Assembly: GCA_015680685.1 (NCBI GenBank)
Contig: MNCI01036774.1
Coordinates: 28,230 to 79,458 of the forward strand
Origin: Gnetum montanum
Lineage: Eukaryota; Streptophyta; Gnetopsida; Gnetales; Gnetaceae
Length of the DNA stretch: 51,229 nt
Reading direction: 5' to 3'
The notes below the pieces were generated by a model. That model was not told the origin of the DNA. It searched no databases and saw only the letters and a list, made by a program, of their open reading frames with translations. Both the position numbers and the translations under genes were made by a program. Shown piece after piece: positions 22,801-31,559 of this stretch (position 1 is its first letter; every line of letters begins with the position of its first letter).

Positions 22801-25429
22801 ACAGGGAATAAGTCATGGATCTAGATAAGGAAATGTCAGTATACATGTATAATGGGCTGTCTTTTCAGATTACCCTGAGAATCACTAATGCATAATGCAA
22901 TTAGAGAGGACTTAAAGCATTTTGACCTTACTGGCTTATAGAGCATTGTGAGTTCAAATTTCCATGTGTTTCCTAGAAATGGAAAATTATACTGGTAGAC
23001 AGTCTCTTTCACAACACATCATTACAGTAGAAGATGCAAAAAGGATTAAAGATAAATTCTGCTAGTGTTCCTTAGTGTGTATCATTACAGATTCTTTGTT
23101 TGAATTTTGCAATGTACACTGCAATGTAGGCTTGGTAACCAAAAATGCAACTTCCAATTTCATCAAAAATAATAAAATAAATAATAATAGCATAATGTTA
23201 CTTATTTTATAGAATTTCAAGAACACCTATTACAAACCTCAGGAGAGAGTTCCTGTGACTCTGTTTGATTGACTGCCTTGACTACCTCAAATAAGACACT
23301 AGCTGTCTGAAATGCTTTTGTGAGCTCAGCACTGTAAATCAATAACAGAAATTAAACTAATTGAATCTGGAAAGTACCTTAAAATAACTCAACACAAAAT
23401 CTAGAAGTCACATTGTGTATTACAATGTACATACTCACCGATTGGCTTTGTCAGCAACTGAATCCAGAGATTTGACGTATTCTTGGTAGTACTGATTATA
23501 AAAACTTGTGATTTCCCTTGCATCACTTTTATGCCTTCTAGCTTTTAAAGAAGTGTCTTGATCCTGAAACGAGATGATTGTTAAGGTAAACCAAAAGCTT
23601 TGAACAAAATAAGAAAATGCTTCAACTTATAGTTATCATTGTTTAAAAATTTTACACTATCATTAAAACCAAGAAAAACATTAAATTTCAAGAAAAATAT
23701 TTGGAAAAAAGAACCTTGCATGACTATTTTCCCAACATTGCATGTGCGATGAACTTTGGAAGGGAATCACAATCAAGAAGATATGCAATCATTTGAATGT
23801 GAAAAGAGAGGCCTTTTTCTAGATAAAACCTCTTTTCGGGAAGAAGTGAAAAGAAAACAAAATCCACGATGCATTCAATTCATGGCAAATATGGCAATTT
23901 AAAAAACATTACAACGCATAGTTCGTACCCTTTCAAGACGCTGAAGAAGTGCTGTTTTGAACTGACGAACTCCTCGACCAACAGATTGAGGATCAGCTTT
24001 GTGAGCTTTCTCAAAGGCATGAAATCGTACTGCACATGATTCTCATTTATCAGCATGGCAGCTAAGATCATTTAAAATAGAAAGCATGTTAGAAAAGTTA
24101 TCTAATGTGAATTTCATCGGATCTACTTAGGTACACAGCAGCCAACTTGTTTCAAAGCCCCGCATTTCATTAAGTTTAGGATGCATGAGAAGGATTCACC
24201 CTTGCAATCAAAGTGCCCATGGTTTAACCGAAAGCCTTGCTTGCGATATATGATAAAAAACTAGGAAGAAGAATTCCATAAGCAAATACCAAGATGAAGA
24301 AAAAATTCTGCATTGAAAGTGATACTGGATGCTGACTGTAGGTATTGGGAGAGAAGGCAAATATGATCGTGCTAGAAACAGCCGAGTTGCAAAAACAGTT
24401 GCAGAGCTTCAACCACAAAGACACTGAAATTTTTAACGGGAATGACAACTGAGTGTTCACGACTGAACAGAAACCGAATACCATGGCAACGGTCACTTCT
24501 TTTGAGAAATTTTGGTAACTTGATACAAAACATATTAAGGATAACGCTCCAGTTTCATTTGCGCTGCGCTGCTCATGAGCATCCATTTGCGGCTAATGAG
24601 CATAATGTTTTCAGCAGCATCCTTGCAACCAAAAAAAACTAAAATACAGTCATCTTACTTTGATTTTTGATGCAATTTGGAAGGGGCAAAAGCAAAATTA
24701 CAGAGAAAAAGAGAAAAACAACACTAAGCATGGACTAGCTCAGTTAGACTTCCGATGCAGTTTTCGAGGGTAAAATCCTGAATCACAGAAATACATCAAA
24801 GCGATGCTTAGACAAGCTGGTTTATATTTTCGATTACAGATGAAAGTTGCAGGGAGTGAAAACATGAATCTGATAGACACCAAAGCAACGTAAAGACAAA
24901 CTAGTTTCAATTTCTAATGCTTTCTGCTAAGGGTAAAAGCATGGATCACAAAAACACTCGCGACAAAGCAAAGATATCGCAAGCTCAACCCGATTTGTGT
25001 TGCATTTTCGGAGGGGAAAAAGCATGATTCACATAAAATGATGCTACTTACGAAAGCCGTACGAAAAAACTTCTAGTAATAAAGCGCGAAATCACCGAAA
25101 TCCTGGCGACAGAACAACTTGCACAAGCAAAAGCATAAAATCCTCGCAACAGAACAACTAACACAAACAAAAGCATGAATCGCAGAAATGCTTGCCTTGC
25201 CAAAGAAAAACTTACAGAGATATGCAACCCTGGGGTTCCGAGACTCCACTTCATTGGCGACACGCAGAATAGGCATCACGAACGCTAGCGACGACGGCAC
25301 CACCTCGCTGTCGATGGCGGACGAGTCGGTGATGCTGCCCACGGTATGCGTCCTTGAAAGCCGACGCATCGGCGGCTGTGCCTGCCCCGACGCTTGGCCG
25401 GGGCCCTGTCCGTTTCCAGAATTCTCCAT
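10508..25429 (-). CDS. CALS: Callose synthase (1,3-beta-glucan synthase, GT48), CalS1-4/GSL type, complete 43-exon gene
   Basis: Catalytic subunit of callose synthase: an integral plasma-membrane enzyme that polymerises UDP-glucose into 1,3-beta-glucan at cell plates, plasmodesmata, phloem and wounds. I joined 43 exons by splice signals and by similarity recalled for Arabidopsis CalS1-3; every junction keeps frame and the total is 1,961 residues, close to the family's roughly 1,950. Start: ATG at 25,429, giving [11 protein letters not shown] and then DSEVVPSSL. Order: N-terminal cytosolic region (1 to ~468) with an FKS1-type domain (~320-440); membrane helices (~470-770); large cytosolic loop; GT48 domain from ~1,112; C-terminal helices. 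RATG at ~1,643-1,646 fits the RXTG motif linked to UDP-glucose binding. No stop or frameshift was found. Oddities: a duplicated micro-exon, a GC-AG intron, and a transposon in intron 31. Which CalS1-4 ortholog it is cannot be settled here. Confidence 0.95.
12094..12177 (-). other. Intron 39, 84 bp, frame-preserving and stop-free
   Basis: GTAAGT donor and TTCGCAG acceptor. The intron is 28 codons with no stop, so it looks like exon. Conservation (FYVSSL joined to [12 protein letters not shown]) shows it is normally removed. Retention would add 28 residues before a membrane helix. Confidence 0.85.
14335..14940 (+). mobile_element. RTE-type LINE 3' fragment, antisense in callose synthase intron 31
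   Basis: The plus strand, with stops and frame changes, reads [20 protein letters not shown] and then IKKHQ. This is the decayed form of the plant RTE reverse-transcriptase C-terminal block ending in a GAECW-type motif. It is followed by a segment matching the usual RWFGHV and R.EWR..I..ADP blocks, then a 3' tail with gaccccatacagtttag and (ATGATT)n. It fills most of the 658-bp intron between exons 31 and 32, in antisense. Splicing signals of exons 31 and 32 look intact, so the insertion is tolerated. Confidence 0.72.
16737..16838 (-). other. Intron 24: GC-AG intron
   Basis: Exon 24 ends AGCAAG and the intron starts GCAAAG; the acceptor is CTAG before ATTCCTATTGCC. Both flanks are fixed by conserved protein (LLASK / IPIALDM). 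No GT donor is available in the exon end, and reading on meets TAA after six codons. GC-AG is a known minor splice class. Confidence 0.85.
17190..21326 (-). other. CALS: Callose synthase exons 10-22 (residues ~325-820)
   Basis: Exons: 21326-21200, 20874-20737, 20618-20542, 20403-20316, 19924-19802, 19709-19592, 18612-18278, 18151-18099, 18013-17953, 17827-17746, 17673-17624, 17527-17441, 17336-17190. The block holds the conserved [20 protein letters not shown] segment (exon 10) and most of the first membrane-helix cluster (exons 14-21, rich in runs such as [18 protein letters not shown]). Intron 15 (19591-18613, 979 bp) has no recognised insert. All introns are GT-AG. Confidence 0.9.
20419..20524. 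repeat. Perfect 53-bp tandem duplication in intron 12
   Basis: Two identical 53-bp units (20419-20471 and 20472-20524) starting tatgtcaataggacttgg fill most of the 138-bp intron between exons 12 and 13. Perfect identity implies a recent event. Confidence 0.92.
21515..25429 (-). other. CALS: Callose synthase exons 1-9 (residues 1 to ~324)
   Basis: Exons, high to low: 25429-25216, 24029-23929, 23563-23439, 23331-23238, 22407-22297, 22192-22085, 21991-21899, 21743-21708, 21606-21515. Exon 1 ends in phase 1 after RVAYL; exon 2 restores RFHAFEKAH, a conserved N-terminal block. Exon 7 holds [16 protein letters not shown]. Exon 8 is a 36-bp Gln-rich micro-exon (see findings). All introns in this block are GT-AG. 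Intron 1 is the longest here (1,186 bp), and intron 4 is 830 bp with no recognised insert. Confidence 0.9.
21708..21991 (-). repeat. Partial duplication of exon 7 giving exon 8 (period ~182 bp)
   Basis: Exon 7 ends in CAGAAGCAGAGAACACAACA before its donor at 21,898. 182 bp downstream on the minus strand, CAGAAACAGAAAACACAACA recurs, and similarity reaches about 45 bp further 5' (ACATTTGACTTTCTG against ACATTTAATTTTGCTTCTTG). The second copy lost the 5' half as exon and is bounded by CGCAGCAG and CATCAG/GTATCC. Confidence 0.78.
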
Positions 25430-25671
25430 TACCGCAACTCCTTTTCCTCCTCTTCCTTCTCCTGCAACTCACTCGCACAGCTACGATGAGCTTTAAAGTC
25501 CAGCAGGAACTCCAACTCGGGATCGAATCTGGAGGATTCGAAACTCGAGCACCGGCGATGCTCGCTCGCTGGCTGAGGAGGATGTTCCTTTGCCGCAGCG
25601 GTTGCCACTGACAAACGGAGGCTCAGCGCACGGGAGCAGCCTCCCTTTTATGGAGTAGAGCCGAAACGTCA
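25430..25671 (-). promoter_or_regulatory. Callose synthase 5' leader and probable core promoter
   Basis: This stretch is visibly richer in G+C and CpG than the rest of the intergenic DNA. Nearest the ATG the minus strand is purine-rich (GGAGAAGGAAGAGGAGG), typical of a plant leader. CCATAAAAGG (25,653-25,644) is a TATA-like box, which would place transcription start near 25,615 and a leader of about 185 nt. TGACGT (about 25,671-25,666) is a bZIP-type core. No ATG was seen between the presumed start and the main ATG. All sites are inferred. Confidence 0.5.
25644..25653 (-). promoter_or_regulatory. CCATAAAAGG: TATA-like box that also fits a CArG box
   Basis: The 10-mer fits CC(A/T)6GG, the MADS-box site, and also serves as a TATA-like element about 215 bp before the ATG. 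Which role applies, if either, is not shown. Confidence 0.4.
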
Positions 25672-27144
25672 CGAGCCTTTTGCAAGCGACCTGTCTATCA
25701 TCTTCTTCTTCTTCTGGTTCAGACCCCGAACCAGACCTCAGTCTCCTCCACCATGTCCAACTGTAACAGCCCGCAACGGCAACGGAACATGAAATCCGCC
25801 ACCAAAAATAACCATTTCGCTTAATTCCAACGGCTCCTCCTCGCCAATGACTCTCTGGCACAAGCCCTCGGAATTGGATGAAACACTGCCCTCATCATAC
25901 CCCCATGCTAACTCGGGACCCTACCATTGGCTATCTCGCTTACCATTCCAGCAAACCCAACCCCAAGAAAGCCAACGGGTAATTAAAAAAGAAAAAATCT
26001 TTCCAGTGAAAACAAATGTGCACGATAGTTGGAACTGCTATGGGTCCTAAAATTTTTCACGCATAATTTACGTAGTATTATTATTATCGTTTCCTGGATC
26101 TCTGTACCTCTTTGTTTTTGCTCATTCTTGCATGCCAACAGTCCGACTTGGGTATCCTGGAGTTGAACGCTTATCGTGCATGAAAGAACGCATCAAATCC
26201 GGAACTTCAGATATTAAACAAGCTCAGCGGCTATCGCGTTCGCTTTGCTTTGTTTTATTCATCTTTAGGGTGGTTTTTTTAAGCGAATGAATCTTTGGTG
26301 TAATACCTTGCTCCGGCTTTTTAATACTTTTTCCCTTTATGTCGTTGGACTTTTAGTGGAAAATTTAACTCTTATATATTTCCGAGGTGGCATGTATTGT
26401 TAGCTTTGTTTTCTTTAAGTGAACTTGTTGCGTTGTTTTCGGACAAGCTTTGTTGCGGAGAAACTTCACCTTTTTTTTTTTTTGTTTTTTTTTTGGCTTT
26501 TCCCCTGGATTCAACGCCGTAAGCGTGATTGAGAAAGCTGAACGTTGTTGAGTTGGCGTTTCTTTTTCCATGACATGGGCTTACCACCCTTTACGACGTA
26601 GCCTAAATTTTTAAAATTTTTAGGATTTTTAAATTTTTAAGATTGAAAGGATTGAAAAATTTTTTAGAATTGATATTATGCTGTCTTTTTAATTGCAAGT
26701 ATGATTTTGATATCATGGTAATTGAAAGGATGTACATGTGTTTGATTATCATCCAAAGATGAGTTAACAAGCTTTCTGAGTGTGGATAAGCTTCCTCACC
26801 ACAGTGCGTGGGTCCGGTCTTCCCCAAAGCATACGTCCATTTGGCAAAGCGTTTGACCATTTTCGCTCTCTTTATCATTCATTTCTCACTTGAAGGAACC
26901 GGTTCTTTGTATTTTAATTTTTAACTGCACTCCCAGATTAAACCCCTGCCATCTCCCATGACGTGTGTGGTTGGGGACCCACCACTGCCGGGGCAGCGCT
27001 GCTTGCGCAGTGGTGGAATCCATATTATTAACTTAAATAAGAACGGACAAAAGAAAAGAATCCTCACGATCAAAGCAATAGTAAACTAAGCATTTTTTTA
27101 ACTTTTGTTTCTTAAACTATTTATTTAACCTTTGTTTTTAAAAA
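25672..27144. other. Upstream intergenic region, no gene recognised
   Basis: It includes a pyrimidine run near 26,471-26,494 (T-rich, plus strand) and an AT-rich ladder of aaatttttaa-like motifs at 26,608-26,660. The nearest 500 bp may hold distal promoter elements of the callose synthase. Confidence 0.45.
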
Positions 27145-27258
27145 TTTACATTCTTTTCGATCGAGCTCAATGCACATAATTCTTTTCCCCTTTGCACATG
27201 ATTTACATTTTTTTCGATCTAGCTCAATGCAAAGTTTTCTTTTACCCTTTGCACATGA
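27145..27258 (+). repeat. Tandem repeat, period 57 bp, two copies
   Basis: tttacattcttttcgatc at 27145 recurs as tttacatttttttcgatct at 27202; both copies end in ctttgcacatgatt. Confidence 0.8.
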
Positions 27259-27273
27259 TTTTATATCCGCTGT

Positions 27274-27543
27274 GCACCTCGTCACTATGATCAACCTTAC
27301 ATGTTATTCAAAGAAAATTTAAGCATTCTTTTGATAACACCTTTACATAGTAAAATGCTATGGTCTTTTTAGACAGCACATCATTAGCGGCACCTCGTTC
27401 ACTATGATCAACCTTACATGTTATTCAAAGAAAATTTAAGCATTCTTTTGATAACACCTTTACATAGTAAAATGCTATGGTCTTTTTGGACAACACATAC
27501 ACCTTTGCATATTAAAATGCTATGGTCTTTTTGGACAGCACAG
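27274..27543 (+). repeat. Tandem repeat, period 117 bp, with a third partial copy
   Basis: actatgatcaaccttacatg occurs at 27284 and 27401, with near-identical sequence through aaaatgctatggtctttt. A third copy of the last ~43 bp follows at 27,500-27,543 with a 45-bp offset. Confidence 0.85.
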
Positions 27544-28035
27544 ACTATTCGTATAACTTGCACGCTGCATTGCATTACGTTTGGTACGGATAACTTGCAC
27601 TTCGAGATGTTAAAAATATCAATTGCACGGTATTTTTGAGGAAGGTTTTACTCAAATTCACCTTAATACTGATCTTTTGATTGCAGATTTTAAGCAGATT
27701 CACTCTACTTCATCTTTAAGTAACTTATGAATGATGGTTTTAAGCAAATTCATTTTACTATTATTACATGGTTATTTTAAAATAAATTTGTATTTATTTG
27801 GTGAACTTCTCTAAATATTATGATTACGTGATTTAAAGCAAATTTTTGCAATATCTTCACAAATCTTGTAACTTTGGTGTTGAAAGTACAAAGAGATTTA
27901 TGTCCAACTTCAAGATACTAAGAAATAATCCTTTTTCAATAGTCGCATAGGTGCAAAGCAAAATTATCTTCTTCATTGTACACTTTCAATTTTAACTCAT
28001 AAATTAGAAAAATATATACAAAATGTGTTACCTGT
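27544..28035. other. Unassigned AT-rich intergenic DNA
   Basis: Nothing recognised; no open frame with family features. Confidence 0.5.
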
Positions 28036-28522
28036 TGTTAAGCAGTGGAGCAATCCAACACCCAACCATACAAGTCACAAGTGTCCACACATGATTCGAT
28101 CATAATTTGTGGATGAGGCAATGTCATTATGCTAGCAATTGGTTTAAGTCTGTGACCGTTGTCTTCCCACATGGAGCTAGTGAAGTCTAATTGTATAGTT
28201 TAGCTCAACATAAGCTATATGATATCTAATGTTGGTAGGCCATCATTACTCATAGCAAACATGGTGAAAAGGAAAATAATTTCTAAGTTTAAGTAAAACA
28301 ACTAATAAATCTAGTCTAGCTTAAGGTGATGGATATCAGTCCTAATTTTCCATATACGTCTTGGGTGTGTGCAATCATTACTAGGATTACCAAGCACCTT
28401 GCTACTGGGTGAACCAAGGTTACCAAACAATCACATGTTACGCTTGAAATCAGTCGTATCCATTTCGCTTAATATGAACATGTAAAAGTAAATTGCATTA
28501 GGAAAGTAAATCATTAAGCTAC
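28036..28522 (-). repeat. LTR fragment (family 1, R-U5 part)
   Basis: caacacccaaccatac near 28,058, attaccaagcaccttg near 28,390 and accaaacaatcacatg near 28,424 match the reverse complement of the R-U5 part of the other family-1 LTRs (names of cities aside, the landmark is the terminal block accacacccaaccatac-like). The U3 half is missing. It abuts the next LTR piece. Confidence 0.6.
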
Positions 28523-28691
28523 TGATGAGCGGCGAGTACCCCTACACCCAACCATATAAATCATAAGCGTTCATGCATGAGGTAAAGCTGGCCTAGAGGG
28601 TTATGGGCCATGAATGATGCACAATTTTCAACAATTTAGCATTCAAGGTTCATGAAGAAGGAAGCTCGAGCAACGAAAATTTATAGTATGG
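28523..28691 (-). repeat. Short LTR end fragment (family 1)
   Basis: Starts TGATGAGCGGCGAG, then gtacccctacacccaacc, the 3' terminal block of family-1 LTRs in reverse. Only about 170 bp remain before the solo LTR interrupts or abuts it. Confidence 0.6.
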
Positions 28692-29125
28692 ATAAGTGAT
28701 GAGTGGCGAGGTACCCCTACACTCAACCATACGAAATGAGCGTAGCACGCGCGATCCGGTCGAACTTCACAAACTAAATGCCTACACGCCCCATGGAACA
28801 CTTGGGGTTAATCATTCGTTGTCTTCCTAGACTTACTTGTAGTTGTCACGGTGTATGGTTAAGTAAGTCCGAGGTATATGATTTTTATAGTCTTTTCTGG
28901 TTTTATGTCTTCTATGCTAAAGAGTGAAGGGTTAAGAAACTAACTAACTCTAACTAATAAACCAAGTCTAAGTTAACTAGCGTCAATATTCGTTCCCACT
29001 TACCGTACACACCCTGAACTATGCAACTGTGGCTACCAAACACTAATCGTTACTGGGATCACCACACGTAATGCACGTGCTTGAAATGGTCGTACTGGGG
29101 CACTTAATTAGCCTAAACATAATAA

Positions 29126-29302
29126 GCAGCCAATTCCTTGACTAGTCGTACACATCCTTAGATGTTCGTAATCAAGTCGTACTCATTCCGCATTCTAAGA
29201 GTTGAGGGTGAGAGGGCCTAATCGCGATGAGCAGCCGATTCCTTGATTAGCTGTGCACATTCGTCAATGCTCGTAATCAAGTCGTACTCATGCCGCGCTA
29301 CT
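29126..29302 (-). repeat. 105-bp tandem duplication inside the LTR U5
   Basis: gcagccaattccttgact at 29,126 and gcagccgattccttgatt at 29,231 head two copies, each containing gtaatcaagtcgtactcat. The LTR at the right window edge carries the same duplicated unit in the other orientation. Confidence 0.8.
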
Positions 29303-29592
29303 GTAGGTAATAAATAACAGGTAGGAAATAACATGTAATAAATAACAATAATAAATCCTATTCCATGCACTGCAAGGTTTATCCACAAAGCTCGTCTTTA
29401 TTTCCATACACAACTTGCATTCAGGTACAATGTTGCTCGAATAAAGATCCATTCACTTGGGGACTCCTACTGTGGGCACATGGAAAATATTCTATCTCTA
29501 GAGTGATCAATTTGCCAGAGTTTCCCTACTTCTAGCCTAGGATGGGAAATAAGGGGAGTGCCGCCTCTTATTTATAGATTTGGTGGCAGACC

Positions 29593-29666
29593 GCGATATT
29601 GCGTACGCGACATCGCAGGGGACGATGCGATATCGCGTATGCGATATCGCATGGGATGCGATAACG
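29593..29666 (-). promoter_or_regulatory. U3 array of palindromes (2 full copies and 1 partial)
   Basis: Copies of the 24-bp palindrome lie at 29593-29616 (2 mismatches to the perfect copy at 252-275) and 29627-29650 (1 mismatch), with a half copy gcgataacg at 29658-29666. Spacing is about 31-34 bp, i.e. about three helical turns. The array ends 17 bp upstream of the TATA box. Confidence 0.82.
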
Positions 29667-29697
29667 TAGCTTGTGCATATCGCGTCTCATCAATAAG

Positions 29698-31015
29698 AAA
29701 TAAATAATGAATTTCTAATGCATGGATAGATTATTAGATGATATGGAAAGTTTATTAGATGGTTTGGAAGGCACAAGATGATGTGGAATTTCTTGGCAAG
29801 TATGAAATACGAGAGTTATACAAGTCGGTCCTTCCCAAAGCAAGCTCTAGCCTTTAATACCCTCATAAAACCACTCCTAAAAGTATCCTTAGGCACTCAA
29901 GGAATTGAATGTAAGACATACCTATTTAGTATGACACACATGTTAGTATCACCAGATTGGAAAAATAATGCTATATTATACAAAACCACAAGTTATGATT
30001 AAATATACAGTGAGGTGAGATGGATTGTAGAAAGGATTATTGAAATCGAGATGTGAGGTATCTTACCATAGGCATAATCAATCCTTGTGTGTTATTAATG
30101 GTTAAAGTAATCATTAACCCTTCTTTCCAAGATTCAAACCAAGTCCAAACCACATTCTAGTGACATCGCATCATTTCATCTCTTGGAATTACAATTGTAA
30201 GGCTATCATTGTTGTAAGGAGTATTACCACTTTGTGTATTGTCCAAGGAAGGAGTTTTATTCATGGCACTTTATTTTTATTTTTACATTTCTGAGAAGCT
30301 GCCTACCTTCATGCATGGGTAATATGTCTTTCTAGTGGGACCCCCAAAAATTTATTTTGTGCTCTTTTATTTATTTTTATCTGTTTCAACCTTTTAAGGT
30401 AGCACTTATTTAAATATTACTCTCATTTTTCATTAGATCTACAAGGATGTAATACAACCTTAGTAAAATGATAGAATCTTACAATAATAATCCAAAAAGA
30501 ATCCACAAGTCCCCTTGATGTTACACCCTTTGCATTTCCACTTAGTTCTTCACTTTTTGGTCTAGGCATAATGATCATAAATTTATTCTTGATTTTATGA
30601 TGGAAAGAATATCATTATAGCCATGGTAAGAACCTCTTATTAATGGAATGGATGAGTGAATGTTGTGGTCTCACTATACAGATAATCAATCCCTTATGAT
30701 TTGATAACAGAGGGAAATCTTCACCTTATTTGGACTACATCTTACTTTATTCTTAATGTGTCTTATTAGTAATCACAGTTATTTACAAAGGGTTTGTAAA
30801 AAGTATAAAGAATGAAAAATGTTAAAAGAATAGAAAATGTGAAAGAATCAAAAGATATTAAAGAATGTCAAAAGCTTAAGAAATGAAAAGTATCAAAGAA
30901 AGAGAAAAAGTAAAAAGAATTGTAAAAAAAATGAAAAAGCACTTATTAATTCCGGAATCAAAGTAAGGTATCTCCCCTACAACTAAACTCATGGGCAAGT
31001 GTTCGAAAAATGCTT
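29698..31015. other. Unassigned intergenic DNA; A/purine-rich stretch 30,795-30,945
   Basis: No gene recognised. The stretch 30,795-30,945 is a degenerate purine run of aaagaatg/aaaag-like words. Confidence 0.5.
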
Positions 31016-31559
31016 TCTAGATCCCTTGGATCATAACTCTAGGTGATTCACTTACCATCTTTATTGACTTAACTTTTTGATTATTATCCCATGCAACTTT
31101 GATGGTAGTTGAGTTTTGATTGTCTAAGTACCTGTTTTCTTTTCCTTTTGGGGTATGATTATGATTTATTAGTTTCGTTTTAAGGTTTTTAGTTGTAGTA
31201 ATTTTCTTAGATTGGGAATTAGTAAGTGATTCAGATGTTTCCATGCATGTTTTAGACAATTTTTGGTTCTCAGTTAGTGAGAACATGGTGTCTCTTGGTT
31301 TTGTGGCTCTTGCTCTTTCTTTTGCACGCGCTTGTTTTTCACTATTGTGGATTGTTGTAATGATTATGTTGACATTCTAGAAGATTGGTCTACAACTGCA
31401 TCCTTCTTTTTCAATAGTAATGCATGGAATTGCTTGTCTCTCCATAGTGATAGGTTCATCTATTATCTTTTGCATTGGAGTGGTAATGGGTGTTGGCTAT
31501 TGCGTAGAATTGGGAGACATTGTTTTGGTGAGGAAGGATGTTGCACCTAGCTAGCATTG

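Larger units (their letters stand above)
28697..29692 (-). repeat. Solo LTR (family 1), 996 bp, with 5-bp target duplication
   Basis: Complete LTR: the plus strand starts TGATGAGTGG and ends GTCTCATCA, so TGATGAG/CTCATCA form the terminal inverted repeat. It is flanked on both sides by ATAAG (28692-28696 and 29693-29697). No internal sequence or partner LTR adjoins, so it is a solo LTR left by recombination between two LTRs. On the minus strand the order is U3 with palindrome arrays (29,593-29,666), TATAAATAAGAGG (29,576-29,564), then R/U5 with AATAAAG and a 105-bp tandem repeat. Confidence 0.9.

Noticed and set aside
25429-25614. Open frame upstream of and overlapping the callose synthase ATG (TAATG), a possible uORF
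   Set aside because: The frame has no ATG; it would have to start at TTG. It is better explained as GC-rich leader sequence.
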